The notes beneath the pieces were generated by a model. That model was not told the DNA's origin. It saw only the letters and a list, made by a program, of their open reading frames with translations, and ran no database searches. A stretch of 64,000 bases of DNA. Origin: Mesocentrotus franciscanus. Its lineage: Eukaryota; Echinodermata; Echinoidea; Camarodonta; Strongylocentrotidae. The DNA lies in NCBI GenBank assembly GCA_037976565.1, contig CP137680.1:27360873-27424872 (forward strand), given 5' to 3'. The translations under genes were made by a program, and so were the position numbers. Below are positions 57,130 to 64,000 of the stretch, in pieces. Every line of letters begins with the position of its first letter. Position 1 is the stretch's first letter.

Positions 57130-58031
57130 GTGTGCGCTCTAACTGCAACATTCCTTGACAGATTTTTTCAAATTTTGTATGGAGGTGTATCTTGGTATAA
57201 TCTACACACCTATAACTTTTGGTAATGCTGCCCTCAGTGTTCCGTCTTCTATAGGGTAAAAGGCCATATTTTTGTGGATGGTTTAAGTGCGCTCTATAGG
57301 CCACATTTCTCAAGGGATTTTGTTCAAATTTTGAACCAAGGTGTATCTTGGTATAATCTACAAGCCTATATATTTTGGTGATGCTGCCTCTAGTGTTCTG
57401 TCTTTTATAGGGTCAAAGGTCATATTTTGATCGATGTCTTATGTGCACTCTAGTGTGCGGTCTAACTGCATCATTTCTTGACGGATTTCTTTCAAATTTT
57501 GTATGGAGGTGTATCTTGGTATAATCTACACACCTATAACTTTTGGTGATGCTGCCCCCGTTGTTCCGTCTTCTATAGGGTAAAAGCCCATATTTTTGTG
57601 GATGGTTTGTGTGCGCTCTATAGGCCACATTTCTCAAGGGATTTTGTTCAAATTTTGAACAAAGGTGTATCTTGGTACGATCTACAAGCCTATAGATTTT
57701 ACTGATGCTGCCTCCAGTGTTCCGTCTTTTATAGGGTCAAAGGTCATATTTTGATAGATATCTTGTGTTCACTCTAGGGTGTGGTCTAACTACATCATTT
57801 CTTAACAGATTTCTTTCAAATTGAGTATGGAAGTGTATGTTGGTAAAATCTACGCACCTATAGTTTTTGGTGATGCTGCCACGAGTGTCCCGTGTTTTAT
57901 AGGGTCAAAGGTCATATTTTGGTGGGTGTCTAGTGTGCGCTCTGCAGGTCATATTTCATGACGGATTTCTTACAAATTTTGAAAGGAGATGTATCTTGGT
58001 ACAATCTACACATCTACACTTTCGGGCGATG
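57130..58031. repeat. 160-bp satellite, six monomers with a dimeric pattern
   Basis: Monomers start near 57160, 57320, 57483, 57645, 57806 and 57965 with a CAAATTTT-like start followed by GGTGTATCTTGGTA. Each ends with a GATGCTGCC, GT-TTCCGTCTT, TATAGGGT-AAAGG-CATA run. Monomers 1 and 3 (TGTATGGAGG, ACACACC) and 2 and 4 (TTGAAC-AAGG, ACAAGCC) match best, so the higher-order unit is a dimer of about 324 bp. Two minus-strand frames of about 74 residues recur with it and look incidental. Confidence 0.92.
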
Positions 58032-58044
58032 CTGTGTACCGGTA

Positions 58045-58390
58045 TATCTTTTCGCTAAAGTATAATGTCTGACATATATCAGTACAATAAACTTTTTTTT
58101 CATATCATTTTGATGCAACAGAGATTTACATTGAAAAGTTGTACTTTTTATAATTATTGTACAGATATTCTTCTCATTTCGAAATCATGCAGGCACTCGT
58201 TTTGTGTTTTCCTTCTCCTTCTATCGAGGTTATGGTATACCGGTAATAGTTTATCTCAAGATCGTAAGGAATACTCTCAGAATAACAGCAAATAGCGGAA
58301 CGGAAAACAGTACCAAAGATGAAGATGGAAAATGGCGAGGAGAAAGCGAGCAAACAGAGAGAGAGAGAGAGAGACATACAGAGAGAGAAA
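58045..58390. repeat. Module M3, copy 4
   Basis: Begins CTAAAGTATAATGTCTGACA, directly after the last truncated satellite monomer, and ends in a (GA)n run. Confidence 0.85.
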
Positions 58391-58499
58391 CATTAATTTC
58401 TAATGCCATCTTTTCGTATGTAACATTGTTACTAAATCACGTTTTTATTATTTCTTTATCTTTCCATGATTGTTATATATTTAATGAATATTTCAGATA

Positions 58500-58735
58500 G
58501 GATCATCAGGCGCTCGTTCCGTGTTTTCCTTCTCCATATCGAGGTTATGGTATAATATATAATTTATCTCAGGATCAAAAGGAATACTTTCGGAATAAAA
58601 GCAAATAGCAGAACAGAAAACAGTACAAGAGATTAATATGGAAACTGGCGCTGAGAAAGCGAGCGAGAGAGAAAGAGAGAGAGAGAGAGATAGGGAGAGA
58701 GGAAAAGAGAGAGAGAAACAGTAATTTCTCATAAT
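58500..58735. repeat. Module M3, copy 5 (3' part)
   Basis: GCGCTCGTTCCGTGTTTTCC start and (GA)n end, matching 54885-55060. Confidence 0.82.
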
Positions 58736-58989
58736 CATCTGTGACATTTGGCTACATCACATCTTCTTGTTCATTCCCTTATCTTGCATGATTGTTATAT
58801 CTTTGAATGATTATTTCAGATAGGGTAAAATCTGGTTCTACTTCTACGTTATATTTTTAATAACAATTTTTATTTTGGAGTACGTCGGAACATGATCCCA
58901 TGATCCCCGAATAAACAGGGTTATCTGAACCCGATATTGCCGTACGTCAGTTCATATTGAATCAATCTTTACCACTGACCGTAACAGGT

Positions 58990-59100
58990 CAGTGATCTAT
59001 ACCCTTACCTCGCTTCCGCTCTCCTATTGTCGGAGTTAATAACCATGACAACGACCTACCCTCGGCGGGTTCATTGTTCCTCTTACGTAACTAAGCTTTC
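58990..59100. repeat. Module M2, copy 2
   Basis: Direct copy of 53745-53860. Between here and 60283 no gene was recognised. Confidence 0.75.
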
Positions 59101-60283
59101 ATATTGCCAAATGATTTGCGCATGCGCTAGGTTCCTGCTCGTCTAAGATACTGGCCAGGATTGAACGCACACCCATCATTGTGCTGAATAATGTCGGAAG
59201 GAACTGGTTAATAGAGAGAGAAGGTGTGGGGTGGGGGAAGGGGTCGAAGAACAAAGAGGAAGCATATATCCGTGTATTGTTCATGACATATCAATTCAAT
59301 ACACTACTGTTTAACGCGACCATATGGGCCGGTGGGCTTATAGGCAAAGGCAACATTGAAAAAGATGCCATCCTCTCTCTTTTCCTCCCTCTCGATCACT
59401 CCTATTGTTTCATTTCATAATTGTTTATTTCTGAACTCTTAATATAATATCCATCTTCCTTCGTTAATAAATGTTACGTTGCAAAGATTGCCATTGGTTC
59501 AGTAATATGAACCCGCATGCTTTGTTTCTTTTATTCAAGTCGTTGCTGAGGTTTTTTTTTAAAGTAATTAATGTGTTAGCAAAAAAATAATACTAAGCTG
59601 GAAGAATTTTGGAACATTTTTTTAAATTTCTAGCCTATGTTATGTTTCACTCAATAAATGAGTAATTAATTTAGATATGTATTGAAATTATGGAAATAAA
59701 AACCTTGAGGATAAGATAAAAACGAAGGCTGATGCTGCTGTTGTTGTTGTTGTTTTTGCTGTTGTTATTGTTTGGTTTTTACGGCGCTGTCATAGAAACA
59801 GTTTATAGTTTGCGCCATTCATTTATAAATAATAATCTGTTCATGGTTAGTCATAAACGTATTGCCCATACGTTTATGAGTGTTCCAGATGTAAAATATT
59901 GTTTAAGATAACCCCACAAAAACAATAAAGTTTGGAAACGAAAATGTGACAAATGAAGCTAGAACAAAGCGAAACATATTAAAGGAAGAAGGGTATGAAT
60001 GTATGACTTTTATAAAATGTGTGATATATACATTTTCTTGATTAGTTCTCCCTTTAGGGGTAGGGAATCTGAATTTTTTTTCTTCTTTTTTTTTTCAATG
60101 ATATTTTATTTTCTCCATTGCTTTTCACAAACAATAACAAAATAACAATAACAATAACAAACAATAACAAAATCAATACATAAAATAATCTGCATGTTAA
60201 TATTATTATCTGCGCACTTTCTTTGTACATATTGACAACAGAGGGCGCTCAACTGGTTAAAAGTTAAAAGCTTTATACGAAAA

Positions 60284-60893
60284 CAGTGGCGGATCCAGGA
60301 ATTTCTTACCGGGGGGGGGGCACAAAATCGCATGGGGTGAAATATATGAAAAACGATGGAGCGAGGCGTCAGCGGCGAGGGAGCGGAGCGACCAAGCGGG
60401 GGTGGGTCTGAAAAGCGGCGAGGCAATTTTGGGGGGGCTATTTTGAACCCCCGTAAGTGATGTTTTCCTGGCATCTACTAACACAATGGAGACCATAAAA
60501 AGCAGTGCATGATAATTATGTCTTTTTAAATCAAGTAACAGTTTAAGGGGGGTTCGACCCAATGACGATGCGGAGCATCGTCCACGAGCCGCGAAGTCCG
60601 AGCCGCGTAGCGGTGAGGCGATTTGGGGGGGGGGGCTATTTTGAACCCCCGTAAGTGATATTTTCCTGGCATCTACTAACACAGTGGAGACCATAATAAG
60701 CAGTGCATGATAACGTCTTTTTAAATCAAGTAACAGTTTAAGGGGGGTTTGACCCGATGACGATGCGGATACTGTGTGGGTCTGGACATGATCGCGTTTT
60801 TCTATTCACATCACATTTTCACTTGGCAGCCCAAGAGGGGGGTTAAACCCTAACCCCTCCCCACCCCCTCCCTACCCCATAGATCCGCCACTG
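60284..60893. mobile_element. 610-bp element of the CAGTGGCGGATC family
   Basis: CAGTGGCGGATCCAGGAATT at the left and TAGATCCGCCACTG at the right. Inside, a block (GGGGGGCTATTTTGAACCCC ... TTTAAGGGGGGTT-GACC) is repeated in tandem (about 60424-60568 and 60630-60770). No target duplication was seen. Its right flank matches the inside of a type B element, so it may have inserted into type B. Confidence 0.72.
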
Positions 60894-61471
60894 GGATCTT
60901 TTGCAAACTGGAAGCAATAAGCATTACATGTAGGCGATGGAAAAAAGTGCTTGCGAAACGGATAGAAACTTTGTGGTAGGCTCTTCGCGGCCACAGGGAT
61001 GACAGAAAATAATATGACAATGAAACCAGCAACTGTGGCAGGATTAATGGCGGGGACAATCTGCATGCTGAAAGAGCACTTAGAATAGGTATATCGGAAA
61101 ATTAATTCAAGACTAAGTTAGAAGTTAGAAGTTAGAAGTTATAAAGGAGATAAAATCTTTGGTATTAGTCATGTTCAAAATTGCATCCCCCACCCCGCCC
61201 CTTACCCGGTAAAAAAACACCTTCTTATAATATCATCCCCTTTCTTTCTTTTCCCTTCTCATTATTCTCCTTTTCCCCTTTTCTCTCCTCCGTCTTTCCG
61301 CCTTTCTTCTTTTTCCGCCTTTTCTCTCCTCTCTCTTCCCCTTTCCCCTCCTTTCTCTCTTCCCTTTTTTTTCTTTTTCCTCTCCTTTTTTCTTTCCCCC
61401 TCCTTTTTCTCCTTTTCCTTTTTTTGGCCGGGGGGGCACGTGCCCCTGTGCCCCCCCTGGATCCGCCACTG
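60894..61471. mobile_element. Type B CAGTGGCGGATC-family fragment, inverted
   Basis: It ends at 61471 in CCTGGATCCGCCACTG preceded by GGGGGGGCACGTGCCCC. Inverted, it matches 47379-47580, including GATTGTCCCCGCCATTAATC. A long CT-rich tract (61235-61425) lies inside. Confidence 0.72.
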
Positions 61472-61539
61472 GAAAATCGCACGGAAGCGTTCTTTATGCG
61501 GGCTTCCCGCATGCATCTTTTGAATAGAGGGATTAGGCG

Positions 61540-61580
61540 ATCGCGTGCTTCACGCGTGCTTCACGCGTGCTTCACGCAAA
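61540..61580. repeat. GCGTGCTTCAC tandem repeat near the right end of the 9.4-kb element
   Basis: Three units of CGTGCTTCACG-type sequence, 11 bp period, about 60 bp inside the right terminus. GC is high, as at the left terminus. Confidence 0.88.
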
Positions 61581-61642
61581 CTAGGCTGCGGTGCGGGAAG
61601 CACGCGTGTTTACGGCCACTCGAATTGATCCAAGACGCCTAA

Positions 61643-62360
61643 GTTATCTCTTAATGTTACTAAAACAAACTATATGCTTTTTAGTAACTCCATAACATCA
61701 CTACCTGGTAACATTTCCATTAATGACACAAACATTTTATTTGTTGAACACACAAAATTTCTTGGTCTTGTTATAGACTGTAAACTTAATTGGAAAATGC
61801 ACTTTGGCAATTTATGTAAACTTTTATCACGAAATACCGGTGTCATCAACAGACTTAAACATTTCTTTCCTCTTGATGTTCTATTAAATCTATATTCCAC
61901 CTTAATTTTCCCTTATTTAAATTACGGTATTCTAGCTTGGGGCAACTGCTCCAAGACTCGACTGCATAGTTTTTTGGCCATTCAAAAAAGAGCCCTGAGA
62001 ATAATTCACAATGTTGGTTTCCGGTCACATTCAAACATCTTATTTTTCAACAATAACCTTTTACACGTGTCTGATATATTTCTCTATAATCTGGGTATCT
62101 TCATGTATCAACTTACAACAAACAAATTGCCTGATTTTATTACTTCTCTTTTTACAAAGAACTTGGATATTCATTCATACCCTACCAGGAAAAGGAATGA
62201 TTTTCACATCCCCCGTTTACGAACTACATTTTCTCAAAAATATTGTGTATACTGGTCCATCTTTCTGGAACAATCTTCATCCTGATTTACTTCACCCTTC
62301 TTCTGCAAATCAATTTAAATATAAACTCAAGTTACATCTTTTAAATGCATACAATAATAA
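61643..62360 (+). pseudogene. LINE C-terminal domain, right half
   Basis: The frame reads LSLNVTKTNYMLFSNSITSL, FVEHTKFLGLVIDCKLNWKM, LYSTLIFPYLNYGILAWGNC, QKRALRIIHNVGF, NLGIFMYQLTTNKLPDF and IHSYPTRKRNDFHIPRLRTT. A frame change near 62240 puts the true ending (TGPSFWNNL to LLNAYNNNDD) in another frame. It is collinear with the LINE at 14321-16624. Confidence 0.9.
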
Positions 62361-62370
62361 TGATGATTAG

Positions 62371-62870
62371 ACATTTTATGTATAACGTGTACCATTTTAC
62401 AATTCAATGCAATTCTAGGCGTTCTTCTGCTTCTGTGACATTAGTGAATTTTGGAAGGAATGAATAATTCATGACTTCTAGTGTTATTTTTTTTAATTAT
62501 TTTTCAAAATACTGCCCTCTTACATTTGATTATGTACGTCCCTCTAAAGTAAACATTTTTTGTCCCTGTCATTTGTTCAAGTCTGCCAGGAACCTATTCT
62601 TTACAAGCTCTGCTTTTCTATAGGTTCCTGCACATTTCACAGTTTTGTGCTTTTCTTGTCTGGGTTTAATTTAACATGATAATAGTTGTCAAACAAATTT
62701 GATGATATGTAACTTTGTAGTCTGATTAATTTGTCAATTAATATAATCATTTTATTTATTTTGTTATTATGAAACAATATGTCGTTGTCGTCGTATGTAT
62801 ATTAATTTTGTTATCTGTAATGTATTTGCATGTGAAATGTGAAACCAATAAACTCAACAAACTCAACTCA
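62371..62870 (+). mobile_element. 3' UTR and tail of the split LINE
   Basis: AT-rich untranslated end with AATAAACTCAACAAACTC at 62848. The short AACTCA repeats at the tail match the AACTTCA tail of the LINE ending near 17200. Confidence 0.75.
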
Positions 62871-62879
62871 GAATTTGAT

Positions 62880-62913
62880 GTTGGCTGCAAAAGGGACATA
62901 GTATCTTTAATTT
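62880..62913. mobile_element. Solitary end of the 26.6-kb inverted-repeat family
   Basis: GGCTGCAAAAGGGACATAGT, ATCTTTAA is the inverse of the left end at 26601-26632. No partner end was found before the window edge. Confidence 0.7.
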
Positions 62914-63169
62914 TGCCTTTAACTTCAAATTTCATTGGCCCATATAGAGAAAATTAATGATTTGGTATTACATGTACAGCTGTAGAGATTGGAAGTTTTT
63001 TGGAACCACTGAAATCATAAAGAAGTTACAGTTCCTTACTGAATCATACAAAAACAGTCAAGGAGGTCTACAGATTTACATAAAATGCATTTGTGATATA
63101 TGGCCTGACACCAGTGACATGAACGCTCTATCAAATTGCAATGTCCATACTACCATTGCCTCCATGTTC

Positions 63170-63490
63170 ATAGAAAAAGAATGGGAGTTATGGGGGAAAG
63201 AGGGAGAAGGAGTAGGAAAAGGAAAAGTAGAGGGAGGATAAGAAGATGAAGAAAAAAGAAGAAGATAAAGAAGAAAAGAAGAAGAAAAAGAAGAAGATAA
63301 ATAAGAAAAAGAGGAAGAAAAAGAGGAAGAAAAAGAAGATGAAGAAAATGGAACAGTAGAAGAAGTAGAAGCAGAAGAGGGAGGGGAAGAGGAGAAAGGA
63401 GGAGATGAAGGAGAGGAGGAGAAGAAGATAAAGATGAAGGAGAAGAAGAAAAAGGAGAAGAAGAAGAAAGAAGAAGAAAAAATTTAGAAA
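63170..63490. repeat. GAA/GGA polypurine tract
   Basis: (GAAGAA)n-rich. The Leu/Ser/Phe-rich minus-strand frames are artefacts of it. Confidence 0.95.
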
Positions 63491-63779
63491 GGAGTAAACT
63501 GGTAATATCATGGATAAAAACAATGATGAACATTGTATAGAGAAACATTGTACTACAGAACATTATAAAGCAAAACACATGTTTGAGCATTGTTTGAATG
63601 AAAATTCAATGAAGGATCAGGGTCCCGTTTTCGCCTGAACATCATATTGTATGAAACTTGTATAACTGTGTGGGTTTTATCGCCAACTTGCATTGCCTGA
63701 TATGACAATTGCATGACAGCTGTAAAGTCAATTGACCTGTCCAAAACCACTTTCTCTATATATAAGATTTCTTGATACA

Positions 63780-64000
63780 ATGTTGTTATCTAGTCTGTAC
63801 GCTCCTTTTGTTATACGATGATTCTTTATACAACGTTTCTTTATACGATGTTGTTATCTAGTCTGTACGCTCCTTTCACTACACAATGATTCTTTATACG
63901 TTTCTTTATATGATGTTATTATCTAGTCTGTACGCTCATTTCACTACACCATGATTCTTTAAGTTTATACATGTACAACGTTTCTTTATATGATGTTGTT
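63780..64000. repeat. Tandem repeat of about 75 bp running off the window edge
   Basis: GATGTTGTTATCTAGTCTGT, ACGCTC-TTT, TACAC-ATGATTCTTTA and ACGTTTCTTTATA recur three times, with a fourth unit starting at the edge. Unit length varies by small indels. Confidence 0.9.

Larger units (their letters stand above)
52200..61639. mobile_element. 9,440-bp TIR element inserted in the LINE, PIF/Harbinger-like ends
   Basis: The terminal inverted repeats are GGCGCCTTGGATTAATTC (52200-52217) and, inverted, GGCGTCTTGGATCAATTC (61622-61639), 16 of 18 identical. TAA stands on both sides (52197-52199 and 61640-61642). Removing the element and one TAA restores the LINE codons Asn-Lys-Leu. A 3-bp TAA duplication and GG termini fit PIF/Harbinger. 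The size is large for that group and no transposase or Myb-like frame is visible. The interior is made of repeated modules, two satellites and nested fragments, so it is a giant non-autonomous element or one inflated by later insertions. Confidence 0.85.
51685..62870 (+). mobile_element. 5'-truncated CR1-group LINE split by a 9.4-kb insertion
   Basis: The left half is 51685-52199 and the right half 61640-62870. The halves join in frame: ...WINANK at the left and LSLNVTKT... at the right, as in the sister LINE (WIQANKLSLNINKT at 14150-14190). The element starts inside the reverse transcriptase. It ends with repeated AACTCA units after AATAAA (62845-62870). It is inactive through truncation, a small frame error near 52035 and the insertion. 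Confidence 0.92.

Noticed and set aside
57089..57637. Two similar 74-residue minus-strand ORFs
   Set aside because: They recur because the satellite dimer repeats; there is no start context or family support.
52200..61639. LTR retrotransposon inside the LINE
   Set aside because: The ends are inverted, not direct, repeats. There is no primer-binding site, gag/pol frame or 4-6 bp duplication.

Overview
The window is nuclear DNA from an animal, most likely a marine invertebrate deuterostome; an echinoderm such as a sea urchin is my best guess. This rests on low GC content, abundant di- and trinucleotide microsatellites, GT-AG intron borders around short exons, tRNA-headed SINEs with an (ATT)n tail, CR1- and RTE-type LINEs, a Crypton-domain remnant, and many non-coding elements with Helitron2/Helentron-like ends. 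The species call is inference. There are no bacterial operons, no CRISPR array and no rRNA. No complete host gene is visible.

Layout: 519-3862 is a decayed RTE-like LINE. 5678-6015 (minus) looks like the last coding exon of a host gene; exon-like pieces on the same strand lie at 18866-19045, 19980-20115 and about 33016-33121. 7638-9861 holds a hairpin element and a 901-bp element with GGCC termini and a TAA target duplication. 11868-12300 is a broken Crypton-type (DUF3504-like) coding remnant, followed by an 80-bp near-perfect palindrome and a second hairpin element. 13107-17200 is a CR1-group LINE cut by a 1.7-kb Helentron-like insertion at 14661-16387. 17470-22060 mixes microsatellites, tandem units ending in hairpins and a SINE. 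23010-27153 has a cluster of a recurrent motif, a TTAA-flanked element, degenerate SINEs and another inverted-repeat element. 27905-32686 is a Helentron-like element with a second copy of itself nested inside. 35775-41830 is bounded by inverted clusters of a CACGAAGTGACGG motif and contains an exon-like piece of a short-chain dehydrogenase. 43450-44375 is an inverted partial copy of the 27.9-kb family, followed by a clean 895-bp inverted-repeat element. 46200-50640 holds a promoter-like block, a SINE and fragments of a CAGTGGCGGATC family. 51685-62870 is one 5'-truncated CR1-group LINE split by a 9,440-bp insertion (52200-61639) that has 18-bp terminal inverted repeats and a TAA duplication. 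The window ends in GA-rich DNA and an array of about 75 bp units.

How it fits together: the window is dominated by transposons inside transposons. Two interrupted LINE reading frames act as internal rulers: joining their flanks restores the frame. This fixes the ends of a 1.7-kb element that left no target duplication and of a 9.4-kb element that made a 3-bp duplication. All LINE frames carry stops or frameshifts, so none appears active. The host-gene evidence is real but fragmentary, and no host product could be named beyond the short-chain dehydrogenase fold.
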